From CAWCTD01 sp963798455 (lineage in GTDB: Bacteria > Acidobacteriota > Terriglobia > Bryobacterales > Bryobacteraceae): a DNA stretch of 64,000 nt. How positions within the stretch are numbered: position 1 is the first letter of the stretch; each line of letters starts with the position of its first letter. The stretch lies in the NCBI GenBank assembly GCA_963798455.1, contig CAWCTD010000003.1:1674001-1738000 (forward strand). The letters run 5' to 3'. Below the pieces are notes generated by a model. The model saw nothing but the letters and a program-made list of their open reading frames with translations. It searched no databases and was not told the DNA's origin. Below are positions 55,391 to 64,000 of the stretch, piece after piece. Both the position numbers and the translations under genes were made by a program.

Positions 55391-58251
55391 TTCTTGTACT
55401 TCTTTCCGCTTCCGCAAGGGCATGGATCGTTGCGGCCGACTTTTAGACCTTTGACCACGGGCTGCTGGGCGGTGGAGGTGGAGCCGCCGACGAACTGCAA
55501 TTCGGCCATCTCGCGCTCCTTCTTGCGCTGGATGTTCCGGGTGAAATCCAGCATGGTGCCCTGCGCGGCCGCACGCTGGGCGCCGTTGGTGTCTTCCCGC
55601 GCCTGAAGCGCCTCCTCCTCTTCGTACTCCTCCTCGGGCTCGAAGGGCAGAGGGGGCCTTTCGCCGGACACCGGCTGGAGGAAGAAGAGGTACCGGATGG
55701 TCTCATCCTCGATCCGGTCCATCATGTCCTGGAAGAGCACGTAGGACTCTTTCTTGTACTCGACCAGAGGATCCTTCTGACCGTAGCCGCGCAGACCGAT
55801 GCCCTCTTTGAGGTGGTCCATCGAGAGCAGGTGGTCCTTCCACTGGTCGTCGATCACGTGCAGCATGATCATGCGCTCGGTCTCACGCATCACCGCCGCA
55901 CCGACGAGCTCTCCCTTCTCCTCGTACTTCTTCATCAACTGCTCGAAAACGGTCTCCTCAATGTCCTCCGGCTTCTCGCCTTGGAGGTTCTGCGTTTCGA
56001 TTTTGGCTCCGAACTGGCTAAGCAGGTCCGTGCGGAGGCCCACAAAGTCCCACTCGGTGGGGTGGACCTTCTGGCCGCAACGCAGGCCCACAAAGGAGGC
56101 CACGATCCCGCGGACCATATCCTGAATCCGTTCCTTCTGGTCCTTCCCTTCGAGCAGATCGCGCCGCATGCCGTAGACGGCCTGGCGCTGCTTATTCATG
56201 ACGTCGTCGTACTCGAGCAGGTGCTTGCGGGCGGCGAAGTTCTGCGCTTCCACCTCTTGCTGGGCCTTGGCGATGCGCTTGGTGATCAGCTTGGACTCGA
56301 TGGGTACGTCCTCTTCCATGCCCAGCCGCAGCATCAGGTTTTGGATGCGGTCGCCGCCGAAGATCCGGAGCAGATCGTCCTGGAGCGACAGATAGAAGCG
56401 CGAGCTGCCCGGGTCGCCCTGGCGGCCGGCGCGCCCGCGGAGCTGGTTGTCGATGCGGCGAGCGTCATGGCGTTCCGTGCCCACAATGTGAAGGCCGCCG
56501 AGCGCGACCACATCGTCGTGTTCTTTGTCGGTCTGGGACTTGTAGTGGGCGAAGATCTCGTCCCACTTGGGTCGCGCCACACGGTAAAAATAGCCCAGGT
56601 GGTAAAAGTATGAGAACTGCTGGTCGCTGACGAAGACTTCCTGCTCTTTGGGTAGCTGTTCGGACAGCTTTTCCTTTAGGCAGGCCTCCTTGGTCATGAA
56701 CTCCGGGTTGCCGCCCAGCAGGATGTCCGTGCCGCGGCCGGCCATATTGGTGGAGACGGTGACGACCCCCTTGCGGCCGGCTTGCGCCACGATGGTAGCC
56801 TCGCGTTCGTGCTGCTTGGCGTTGAGGATCTCGTGCTTGACCCCCATGCGCTTCAGGATGCCGGACAGCTTCTCGGATTTCTCGACCGAAACGGTGCCCA
56901 CCAGAACCGGCTGGCCCTTTTCCTGAGAGGACTTGATCTCCTTGGCGGCGTTGCGAAACTTCTCTTCCTCGGTGCGGTAGACGACATCCCGGTTTTCGAT
57001 CCGGATCAGGGTCCGATTGGTGGGGACGACCGTCACGTCCAGGTTGTAGATCTTCTGGAACTCCGCCGCCTCGGTGTCCGCCGTGCCGGTCATGCCGGCC
57101 AGCTTCTTGTACATCCGGAAGTAGTTCTGGAAGGTGATGGTGGCGAGCGTCTGGTTCTCACGCTCGATCTTGACGTTCTCCTTGGCTTCGATGGCCTGGT
57201 GCAGCCCGTCGCTCCACCGGCGGCCCGGCATGAGGCGGCCAGTGAACTCGTCGACAATGATCACCTGGCCCTCCTGGATCACGTAATCTTTGTCGCGGTG
57301 GAACATGACGTGGGCTTTGAGGGCCTGCTCGACGTGGTGCTTCCACTCGATCGTCTCCATGTCCCACAGGCTGGGAAGGCCCAGCAGCCTGGCGGTCTTG
57401 TCGAAGCCCTCGTCGGTCAGCGCCGCGTTGCGCTGCTTCTCGTCAACGGTGTAATCGCCCGTGTAGTATTTCTCGCCGGGCTCCTTGCCCTCGATCACCT
57501 CTCCCCGGATCAGCTTGGGAATGATGCGGTTGACTTTGTAGTACTTGTCGGTTGACTCTTCGCTGGGCCCGGAGATGATCAGCGGCGTGCGCGCCTCGTC
57601 GATCAGAATGGAGTCCACCTCGTCGACGATGGCGAAGTGGTGCCCGCGCTGCACGCAGTCTTCCAGGCCGAACTTCATGTTGTCCCGGAGATAGTCGAAA
57701 CCAAACTCGTTGTTGGTTCCGTAAGTGATGTCGCAGGCGTAGTTCTCGCGCCGCTCGGCATCGTCAAGATCGTGTACTATGACGCCCACGGACAGGCCAA
57801 GAGTCCGGTAGATTCTGCCCATCCACTCGGAGTCGCGCTTGGCCAGGTAGTCGTTGACCGTCACCACGTGCGCGCCCTTGCCTTCGAGCGCGTTCAGATA
57901 GACCGGCAGAGTGGCCACCAGCGTCTTTCCTTCACCGGTCTTCATTTCCGCGATCTTGCCCCGGTGCAGGACGATGCCGCCAATCAACTGCACGTCGAAG
58001 TGGCGCATGTTCAGGACGCGCCGCCCGGCTTCGCGCACCACCGCGAAGGCTTCGGGCAGCAGGTCATCCAGGGTGGCGCCTTGCTCCACCTTCTCCCTGA
58101 ACTCGACCGTCTTATGGGCCAGTTCCTGGTCGTTCAGCTTCTGCACCAGCGGCTCGAGGGCATTGATGGACTCGACGATCGGGCGCATCGCCTTGATCTC
58201 GCGCTCGTGCTTCGTGCCGAAAATCTTGGCGAAGATGGTGTCAACAAACAT
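55375..58251 (-). CDS. secA: Protein translocase ATPase SecA
   Basis: 958 residues, complete. MKTGEGKTLVATLP (Walker A), VDEVDSILIDEARTPLIISG (DEVD box), NMAGRGTDILLGGNPE, GRAGRQGDPGSSRFYLSLQDDLLRIFG, and the C-terminal zinc-binding NDPCPCGSGKKYKKCC. The middle linker and scaffold helices are of normal length. SecA drives export through SecYEG at the inner membrane, which suits the many exported proteins encoded around it. Its last bases overlap the following membrane-protein gene. Confidence 0.97.
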   Translation of the reverse strand: MFVDTIFAKIFGTKHEREIKAMRPIVESINALEPLVQKLNDQELAHKTVEFREKVEQGATLDDLLPEAFAVVREAGRRVLNMRHFDVQLIGGIVLHRGKIAEMKTGEGKTLVATLPVYLNALEGKGAHVVTVNDYLAKRDSEWMGRIYRTLGLSVGVIVHDLDDAERRENYACDITYGTNNEFGFDYLRDNMKFGLEDCVQRGHHFAIVDEVDSILIDEARTPLIISGPSEESTDKYYKVNRIIPKLIRGEVIEGKEPGEKYYTGDYTVDEKQRNAALTDEGFDKTARLLGLPSLWDMETIEWKHHVEQALKAHVMFHRDKDYVIQEGQVIIVDEFTGRLMPGRRWSDGLHQAIEAKENVKIERENQTLATITFQNYFRMYKKLAGMTGTADTEAAEFQKIYNLDVTVVPTNRTLIRIENRDVVYRTEEEKFRNAAKEIKSSQEKGQPVLVGTVSVEKSEKLSGILKRMGVKHEILNAKQHEREATIVAQAGRKGVVTVSTNMAGRGTDILLGGNPEFMTKEACLKEKLSEQLPKEQEVFVSDQQFSYFYHLGYFYRVARPKWDEIFAHYKSQTDKEHDDVVALGGLHIVGTERHDARRIDNQLRGRAGRQGDPGSSRFYLSLQDDLLRIFGGDRIQNLMLRLGMEEDVPIESKLITKRIAKAQQEVEAQNFAARKHLLEYDDVMNKQRQAVYGMRRDLLEGKDQKERIQDMVRGIVASFVGLRCGQKVHPTEWDFVGLRTDLLSQFGAKIETQNLQGEKPEDIEETVFEQLMKKYEEKGELVGAAVMRETERMIMLHVIDDQWKDHLLSMDHLKEGIGLRGYGQKDPLVEYKKESYVLFQDMMDRIEDETIRYLFFLQPVSGERPPLPFEPEEEYEEEEALQAREDTNGAQRAAAQGTMLDFTRNIQRKKEREMAELQFVGGSTSTAQQPVVKGLKVGRNDPCPCGSGKKYKKCCGA

Positions 58252-58263
58252 GAGGGTACGATC

Positions 58264-58956
58264 TCATTGTACTGCACGCCCGCCGCCGGCACTCCGAAAT
58301 GGAAGCCATAGCAGCGTGAAAATGGCCAGCGCGAGGCCTTCGCCCGCGACGAGGTACACCGGCCACGGCCCCATGTAGTTGAGCACCGAACCGGCGGCCG
58401 GCTTGCGGCACAGGTACATATAGTTGGTGTGAAAAACGGCATTGAACGCGCCCACCACCGCCATGTAGAAATTCAGGATGGCGAAGCTGCGCCAGAGGCA
58501 ACCTGGGCGTGGCCGCAGGAGCTTGGACCATACAACGAAAAGGACCGATGTGATCACGCCACCGTGCGCCAGAAAGAAATACCATGTGGGATACGACCAC
58601 GACGGGGCCCACAGATCGGGTGTGAGGACCGCCATGCTGCTGCCGCCCACAGCGGCGAAGTAGGCCAGCTCGTAGCTCCAGGGTTTCAGGGTCAGTAGCG
58701 CTACTACGGTCATCCACAGCGCCAGGTCGCAGAGTTGAAGGGGCAAGCCTTCGGGAAACCGTACTCCTTCCAGCCAGAAGCTGTACCCATACCAAGCCAG
58801 TTCATTTACCAGCAGGAAAGCGCCCAACGCCAGCCGGATTCGCCGGGCTTGGGGGGCACTCCTTCTGCCGGCCCACGCCAGGCCGCCGGCAGCGGCGGGG
58901 ATCGCCGCGAGGATCGCCAGGTGCGGCGGTCCAAACAGGACGAAGTCCGTCCTCAT
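58264..58956 (-). CDS. TIGR02206-type integral membrane protein (YwaF-like)
   Basis: 230 residues, about six hydrophobic helices. LPLQLCDLALWM, HGGVITSVLF and FNAVFHTNYMYLCRKPAAGSVLNYMGPWPVYL fit the YwaF/TIGR02206 family motif set (QLCD, HGG, NxMYL.KP). The role of the family is unknown. It begins upstream of secA with 12 bases between and may be its operon leader. Confidence 0.75.
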   Translation of the reverse strand: MRTDFVLFGPPHLAILAAIPAAAGGLAWAGRRSAPQARRIRLALGAFLLVNELAWYGYSFWLEGVRFPEGLPLQLCDLALWMTVVALLTLKPWSYELAYFAAVGGSSMAVLTPDLWAPSWSYPTWYFFLAHGGVITSVLFVVWSKLLRPRPGCLWRSFAILNFYMAVVGAFNAVFHTNYMYLCRKPAAGSVLNYMGPWPVYLVAGEGLALAIFTLLWLPFRSAGGGRAVQ

Positions 58957-58999
58957 GCAAACAACTTAGCGCAGCGCGGGAGACGGTGCTGGCGCGCCA

Positions 59000-59148
59000 G
59001 TGGTGAAAGTGAGTTGAGGGGTCGCGTGGTGCCAATTTCGGGGAAAGGCAACGAAGTTCCAGCCTGCAAGTCGTTGAGTCTGCGCGAGCGGTTCAGTCGA
59101 AATTTCGTCGCCTGTCCCCGAAATTGTCCGTCCCGTCACTTTCACCAC
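59000..59148. repeat. MITE-like compound inverted repeat
   Basis: Outer arms GTGGTGAAAGTGA (59000-59012) and TCACTTTCACCAC (59136-59148), and inner arms AATTTCGGGGA (59034-59044) and TCCCCGAAATT (59115-59125), are perfect inverted matches. The whole unit is about 149 bases, non-coding, and lies between the membrane protein and kinase genes. This resembles a small non-autonomous element or REP-type unit. Confidence 0.6.
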
Positions 59149-59163
59149 GGGCTGCTGGGGGGC

Positions 59164-60330
59164 TTACGCCAGGACCGCGGAGACGGCCTCCAGGAGCTCC
59201 TCCGCCTGCACGGGCTTAGGGACGAAACCCCGCATCCCGTTGTCGAGGCACTGCCGGCGGTACTGCTCCGTGACGTTGGCCGTGATGGCAACGATGGGAG
59301 TGGAGTCGTAGCCGCCGATGTTGCGTATTCGGGCGCTGGCCTCGAACCCGTCCATTCCCGGCATCTGGAGATCCATGAGGATCAGATCATACGCCTCTCG
59401 TGAGGCCGCGGTGACCGCGTCCTGCCCGGTCGCCGCGCAAGCTACCTTGTAGCCGGCGCGACTCAGGATGTGCGTCACGATCTTTTGGGCGGTGTCATTG
59501 TCCTCCACCAGCAGGACCCAGCGGCCGTCGCGGGAGTGCGGTTCGGAAGAACCGGCCGCCGCCGAGCCGGGCGTGACCGTCCCACCAGCCGGCAGTTCGA
59601 GCGGAATGGCGACCGAGAACAGGCTGCCTTGGCCAGGCTCGCTTTCGACAGCGAGGCTGCCCCCCATCAGCGCAGTCAGCTTCTGCACCAGCGACAGTCC
59701 CAGCCCCAGGCCGTTATAACTTCTTGACAACCCACTGTCCAACTGCCGGAAAGACTCGAACACGGCCGGCAGCTTGTCGGCTGGGATGCCAATGCCCGTG
59801 TCCCGCACCTCCAATTGCAGGACAAACTTGCCATCGGCGATGTCGCCCGAGGCGCCGACCTCGACCTTGCCCCGTTCGGTGAACTTCACGGCATTGTCCA
59901 GGATGTGTGAGAGCACTTGCTGGAGCCGGCGAGCGTCCCCTATGGCGACTTCCGGGAGGCTCACCGCGAACCGGGAGCGCAGGCTCAGTCCCTTGGCGCG
60001 CGCGGCCAGGCTATGCGCCGAGACTGCGCCGCGGAGCGACTCCGGCAGGTGGAACTCCTGCCGCGCCAGGACCACCCGTCCGAAGGAAAGATCTGAGAAT
60101 TCCAGGGTCTTGGTAAAGAGCGCCAGCAAGTCATCGGCGCAAACCCGGACGGTGGCAACGTATTCTTTCTGCTCCTCATCTAAGGTGGTTTCCAGAAGAA
60201 GATCCGTCATTCCTAGAATGCCGGTCAGGGGTGTGCGCACCTCGTAGTTCAAGCTGGTAAGAAACTGGGTCTTCAGCCCTGCAATATCGTCGTTCGACTC
60301 CACCGACGTCGTCGTTGTCTCAGCGGCCAT
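59164..60330 (-). CDS. Hybrid histidine kinase-like protein, phospho-acceptor His replaced by Tyr
   Basis: 388 residues from ATG 60330. A short N-terminus leads into a HisKA-like helix pair reading FLTSLNYEVRTPLTGILGMTDLL; the usual form is NMSHEIRTPL, so the acceptor His (residue 29) is Tyr. The ATPase domain is normal: HILDNAVKFT (N box), DTGIGI (G1), SYNGLGLGLSL (G2). A receiver follows (VLLVEDND, LILMDLQMPGMDG, KP near the end) with its Asp intact. No signal peptide or sensor domain. It may bind ATP and receive phosphate from another kinase. Sequence error is possible, since TAC differs from CAC by one base. Confidence 0.82.
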   Translation of the reverse strand: MAAETTTTSVESNDDIAGLKTQFLTSLNYEVRTPLTGILGMTDLLLETTLDEEQKEYVATVRVCADDLLALFTKTLEFSDLSFGRVVLARQEFHLPESLRGAVSAHSLAARAKGLSLRSRFAVSLPEVAIGDARRLQQVLSHILDNAVKFTERGKVEVGASGDIADGKFVLQLEVRDTGIGIPADKLPAVFESFRQLDSGLSRSYNGLGLGLSLVQKLTALMGGSLAVESEPGQGSLFSVAIPLELPAGGTVTPGSAAAGSSEPHSRDGRWVLLVEDNDTAQKIVTHILSRAGYKVACAATGQDAVTAASREAYDLILMDLQMPGMDGFEASARIRNIGGYDSTPIVAITANVTEQYRRQCLDNGMRGFVPKPVQAEELLEAVSAVLA

Positions 60331-60513
60331 CGAGAGCACTCTCTACGTATTTATCGACCGTCGCTCTCTAGAGGATTAGAGTCCGGAGCTTGCGTGGTTC
60401 TTAGTCATCCGTGCCGAAGATGTTGGTGAATGTGCCCAGCGGGCTGCGCTCGTCGCCTCCCGTGCGGCCCGGCGCCGACTCCCGTATCTTACAATGAGAA
60501 TTACGCAGGGGCC

Positions 60514-63357
60514 ATGCTGAACCGTTCCGTCGCACTCGTCGCGAGTCTGGTAAGCCTGAGCTGGCCGGTCCTCGCTCGCCAGGATCCGGTCACTTGCGGG
60601 ACGCACGCCGGGAAGGCCACGGAACAGCGTTTTCTCCATCGCCGGGCCGTCCGGCTGCGGTCAAGGCTGAGCCCGCAAGCCCAGACAGCCGCGTCCCCCC
60701 GCGCCATCGACGCCGGCGACATCGCCGTGCTGGAGGACTCCGGTGATCTTGTAGCGAGCGGCATCGCCTTCAATCTGGCCCAGACGACCGTGGCTTTCCT
60801 TCCAGTCTCGCCGGATGCCACCCGGTACCGCTTCCAGACCGGAGCGGCTTCCTACGACCAGGCCGCCGCGGCGGGGGGAGCCGTCCTCACCGGATTGGGC
60901 GACGACGACGCGAGGCGGGTCTCTCTCCCCTTTCTGTTCCCCTTCTATGGGCATTCCTACCAGCAGTTGTTCGTGAACTCCGACGGGAACCTGACGTTCG
61001 GCGCAGGGGACGCCGCCACCAGCGACAGATCGCTCGGGCGCATGGTGACCGGGGCGCCCCGCATCGCGCCGCTCTTCCGGGACCTCGACCCCTCGCACGC
61101 CGGGGCCGCGGTCACCGTGCTTTCCGAGCAGGGCCGCTTGGTGGTGAGCTGGGTTGCGGTGCCGGAGTACTCCGCCTCCGGCTCGGGACGCCTGGATACC
61201 TTCCAGGTGCGTCTGTTCCCCAGCGGTCGGATCGAGTTCGCTTTTGGCGGCGTAAGCTCCTCCGACGCCGTGGTGGGCATCTCACCCGGCGGGCGTCTGG
61301 GCGCCACCTCGGCCGTGTCGTTCGTCGATGGAGGCTCCGAGGAGTACACCGGGACGATAGCCGAACGCTTTGCCACTTTGCGCGAAGTTGACATCTACTC
61401 AGCCGCACTCAAGTTCTACGAGACGCACGAGGACGCCTACGACTACCTGGTTTTCTTCAACAACATGGGCGTGGCGGCAGCACAAGGCGCCCTGGCCTAC
61501 GAGGTGACCGCCCGCAACGTTTACAGAACAGGATACGGTGACGAGCAGAAGGACACCGGCCAGGAGTTCGGTTCTCCCCGCCGGCTGCAGTCAGTGATGA
61601 ACATGGGGCCGCTGAGCCAGTATCCCGCCGATCCAGACGCCAAGGTGCCTGGGCGCGGCACGGTCACGGGCGACACCACCATGACCCTCCTGGGACACGA
61701 GGCAGGCCACCTTTTCCTCGCGTTTGCCAGTGTCCGCGACCCGTTGGATCCCGACGCGAAGATCATGCTGAAATCCGACGGCGCGCATTGGAGCTTCAAC
61801 TTCAATTCGGAGGCCTCTTTGCTCGAAGGAAACCGGCTCCGGGACAACGGCGACGGCACATTCACGACCGCCGGCACAGTGGAGGGCTATTCGCTTCTCG
61901 ATCAGTACCTGATGGGTCTGGTGCCGCAGGATCAGGTGCCGCCCACTTTCGTGGTTCTGAACTCCTCTGTGTCCTCGGATGCCCCGTCCTGGGCCGGAAC
62001 TATATCCCTGAGGGGCAGCCGCCGCAACGTCGGCGTGGGAGAGATCCTCCAGGTGGAGGGGCGGCGCGCCCCCAATCCCACCGTTTCGCAGCGGCACTTC
62101 CGTTTCGCCTTCGTCCTCATCGTTGCCGCCGGCACAACTCCCTCCGACGTGGAACTGGCCAAACTGGAGAGCTACCGGAGCCGTTTCGCCGACTACTACG
62201 GCCGCTACACGGGAAACAGAGCATTCGCCGAGGCTACGCTGCGCCGGAGCCTCCAGGTTTCGCTCTCGCCCGCGGCAGGCATTTTGGTGGGCAAGGTCGC
62301 GGCCGGGACGGTTTCGATCCAGCGGCCGGCGCCTTCGCCGATCACGATATCGCTGGAACACCCGTTCGGAGCGGTCTTTGCCACCACCCAAGATTCGGTC
62401 GTCATCGCCGCCGGAGCCACCACTGCGTCCTTCCAGATTGCCGGCCTAGCGGCCGGCGTGGATGAGATCGTTGCCCATGCTTCCGACCCGCAGTACGAGA
62501 CCGCTTACGCGCGCATCCAGGTTCTGCCGTCGCCCTCCAACCTGCGGCTGACCGTGGCCTCCAGTGGAGATCCGGCTGCCGGACCGGTCACATTCCGGGT
62601 CACGGATCTGAACGGCTTGCCTTACGCGGGCCTGAGCGTTTCGGCGTCCGTCTCGGCCGGCGGCTCCGTCTCCCCCTCGACGGCCATCAGTGACGAAGAC
62701 GGCCTGGTGAGCTTTGTCTGGACCCCGGGAAACAGCGAGATGCAGCAGCTGACGGTGAGCGTGCCGGGCGTCACGGCGTTCACTTTCGAAGGCGTGGTGA
62801 ACGCCGCGTCTTACGCACCAGGAATATCTCCAGGCGGTTTTGCCGCGCTCTTCGGCTCTCACTTAGCCGGTGGCGACACCGAGGCCGGTCTTCCCCCATA
62901 CCCGAAGGAACTGGCCGGGGTCGAAGTTGGCCTGGGCGGCAAGCCGGCTGGACTCCACTACGCCAGCGACGGGCAGATCAACGTGCTGGTGCCTTCGGAT
63001 GTGCCTCAGGGTACGGTGAGCCTGGTTCTCTCGGCTCCCGCGGGCGCCACCACGATCACGCGGACGGCTGTCGCGGCGGCATCTCCGGGGATCTTCTTTT
63101 TTCCCGGAACCGATTACGGCGCCATCCTCCGTGACCAGAACGTGCTGGAGATTTACTGCACGGGGTTAGGAGCGGGTCTGCCGGTCACAGTCAACCTTGG
63201 GGGGCGACCACTGACCCCCGTATCGAGCGGTCCGATCACCGCCTACCCGGGCGTCTACCGGGTCGATGTCACGATTCCGGCCGGGCTCTCCGGCGAGCAA
63301 ACGATCTCGCTCGAAGTCAACGGCCACCTCAGCAACAAGGTCAGCGCACTGCTGTAG
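60514..63357 (+). CDS. Large secreted protein with HEAGH motif and Solibacter-type C-terminal domain
   Basis: 947 residues from ATG 60514. Signal peptide SVALVASLVSLSWPVLAR. Residues about 90-320 form a nidogen-like/beta domain (FPFYGHSYQQLFVNSDGNLTFG..). The segment TMTLLGHEAGHLFLAFASVRDP has H-E-x-x-H, the metal site of zinc metalloproteases; a third ligand is not clear. There follow Ig-like beta domains (SVSASVSAGGSVSPSTAISDEDGLVSFVW) and a C-terminal NAASYAPGISPGGFAALFGSHLAGG.. domain of the TIGR03437 type, common in Solibacter relatives. It could be a surface or extracellular protease or adhesin. Confidence 0.72.
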   Translation: MLNRSVALVASLVSLSWPVLARQDPVTCGTHAGKATEQRFLHRRAVRLRSRLSPQAQTAASPRAIDAGDIAVLEDSGDLVASGIAFNLAQTTVAFLPVSPDATRYRFQTGAASYDQAAAAGGAVLTGLGDDDARRVSLPFLFPFYGHSYQQLFVNSDGNLTFGAGDAATSDRSLGRMVTGAPRIAPLFRDLDPSHAGAAVTVLSEQGRLVVSWVAVPEYSASGSGRLDTFQVRLFPSGRIEFAFGGVSSSDAVVGISPGGRLGATSAVSFVDGGSEEYTGTIAERFATLREVDIYSAALKFYETHEDAYDYLVFFNNMGVAAAQGALAYEVTARNVYRTGYGDEQKDTGQEFGSPRRLQSVMNMGPLSQYPADPDAKVPGRGTVTGDTTMTLLGHEAGHLFLAFASVRDPLDPDAKIMLKSDGAHWSFNFNSEASLLEGNRLRDNGDGTFTTAGTVEGYSLLDQYLMGLVPQDQVPPTFVVLNSSVSSDAPSWAGTISLRGSRRNVGVGEILQVEGRRAPNPTVSQRHFRFAFVLIVAAGTTPSDVELAKLESYRSRFADYYGRYTGNRAFAEATLRRSLQVSLSPAAGILVGKVAAGTVSIQRPAPSPITISLEHPFGAVFATTQDSVVIAAGATTASFQIAGLAAGVDEIVAHASDPQYETAYARIQVLPSPSNLRLTVASSGDPAAGPVTFRVTDLNGLPYAGLSVSASVSAGGSVSPSTAISDEDGLVSFVWTPGNSEMQQLTVSVPGVTAFTFEGVVNAASYAPGISPGGFAALFGSHLAGGDTEAGLPPYPKELAGVEVGLGGKPAGLHYASDGQINVLVPSDVPQGTVSLVLSAPAGATTITRTAVAAASPGIFFFPGTDYGAILRDQNVLEIYCTGLGAGLPVTVNLGGRPLTPVSSGPITAYPGVYRVDVTIPAGLSGEQTISLEVNGHLSNKVSALL

Positions 63358-63400
63358 GGCGGCGACGATCCATGACCCCGTAGTGGCCGCTTGATTTGAC

Positions 63401-64000
63401 CTACCGCCCCTTAAACTTGGTCCGAACCGCGTAGAGCGAGCTGCGGGCCGGGATAAAAAGGGTCTGGTTGTCTTTTCCGCCGAAAACCAATTGCAGCGGC
63501 CGCTCCGGGACTTCGATGGTGTCGATCCGTTGGCCGGAGGGGTTGTAGACATAGATCTGACCGGCGGCAACATAAACGTTGCCCTGCGCATCGGCTGTGA
63601 CCCCTTCGCCGCCGTTTTCCACGAACGTCTTGATGTCCGACAGGCTTCCGTCGGGACCGGCCGTCCCCATCCAGGTCCTCACCTCTGACTCGCTGGTGAT
63701 GTAAGCAGGCTTTCCGGCGACGGTGGGAGCAAGCCCAAAGCCACGGAGCAACGCGCTACTCTTGATGCCCCAGCTCATTGCCCCGCTGACGAAGTCCTGG
63801 CCGGCTGGAATGAAGGTGGTCCCGTCCGGCGAGACGTACTGATGCGACGGCTTCTCGAGCGCCTCTGCGTTGACGCGCCAGTCGCTTGCCGGCAGCACGG
63901 CGGTCGCTCCCGGCCGCGGAGCGGAAGGCTCCGGCTTCAGGAGCGTGATCTCCAGGCCCGGCGTGTCCGGCTTGAAGGCGTAGACGGTTCCGTTGCCGCT
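63401..64000 (-). CDS. SMP-30/gluconolactonase-like protein, C-terminal part (partial)
   Basis: The frame is open to the window edge, so the start lies outside. The visible 199 residues have beta-propeller-like strands: YVSPDGTTFIPAGQDF, GGEGVTADAQGNVYVAAGQIYVYNPSGQRIDTIEVPERPLQLVFGGKDNQTLFIPARSSLYAVRTK. The DAQGNVYVAAGQIYVYNPSGQ pattern is typical of SMP-30/gluconolactonase relatives, which hydrolyse lactones or act as calcium-bound propellers. The metal ligands of the N-terminal part cannot be checked. It converges on the large secreted protein. Confidence 0.7.
   Translation of the reverse strand, partial: SGNGTVYAFKPDTPGLEITLLKPEPSAPRPGATAVLPASDWRVNAEALEKPSHQYVSPDGTTFIPAGQDFVSGAMSWGIKSSALLRGFGLAPTVAGKPAYITSESEVRTWMGTAGPDGSLSDIKTFVENGGEGVTADAQGNVYVAAGQIYVYNPSGQRIDTIEVPERPLQLVFGGKDNQTLFIPARSSLYAVRTKFKGR

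Overview
The window comes from a high-GC, diderm bacterium, most likely an acidobacterium of the Solibacter/Bryobacter lineage. Pointers are: a secreted protein at 60514-63357 ending in a domain of the 'Solibacter C-terminal' type (TIGR03437-like), many Tat/Sec-exported proteins with an XRRxF-type leader (DUF1501, metallophosphatase, glycosidase), a KDO/lipid A gene (WaaA-LpxK fusion), a full hopanoid operon, and several transposon remnants. No rRNA, tRNA or CRISPR array was seen.

Layout. 1-3.7 kb: end of pyrG, kdsA, a type IV pilin-like protein, an outer-membrane barrel and a DUF1501 protein. 3.7-7.2 kb: a molybdopterin-binding-like protein and the argC-argB-argA operon, with an ArgR-box-like inverted repeat directly before argC. 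7.2-14.5 kb: an accessory islet. It holds an IS21-type element (istA/istB) that has split a small gene and left a 6-bp target duplication, then A/T-richer orphan genes, an HNH-like protein, gene fragments (Nmad2, IS66), and sodB. 14.5-25.3 kb: lipoprotein, coiled-coil protein, enolase-superfamily enzyme, RNase R, DUF3108, SGNH hydrolase, DUF507 duplication, a large glycosidase, and broken Fis-type and UspA remnants. 25.3-31.5 kb: a giant hybrid sensor kinase (CHASE-PAS-PAS-GAF-PAS-HK-REC-REC-HPt) and a secreted protein.

31.5-44.7 kb: waaA-lpxK fusion, then a hopanoid operon reading in one direction: ispH, shc, hpnH, hpnA, hpnG, two zinc-type alcohol dehydrogenases, hpnC, hpnD and a GT2 glycosyltransferase. 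IspH feeds isoprenoid precursors, HpnD/HpnC make hydroxysqualene, Shc cyclises squalene, HpnH adds adenosine and HpnG removes adenine. The two dehydrogenases sit where an unassigned side-chain reduction would be expected. hpnE is not in the window. 44.7-54 kb: TrmB regulator, GDP-mannose dehydratase, metallophosphatase, two toxin-antitoxin pairs, an operon of a carbonic-anhydrase-like protein with a PLP decarboxylase, and RNase J with a structured leader. 54-64 kb: membrane protein, SecA, a YwaF-type membrane protein, a MITE-like inverted repeat, a hybrid kinase whose phospho-acceptor His is Tyr, the large secreted protein, and part of an SMP-30-like protein.

A caution for the reader: several otherwise well conserved genes carry single-base frameshifts (kdsA, rnr, glycosidase, the 3' half of the big kinase, and above all shc and hpnH). 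Most are one-base insertions and they cluster in patches, which fits local sequence error better than gene decay. For these genes one span is given with the shift points listed.
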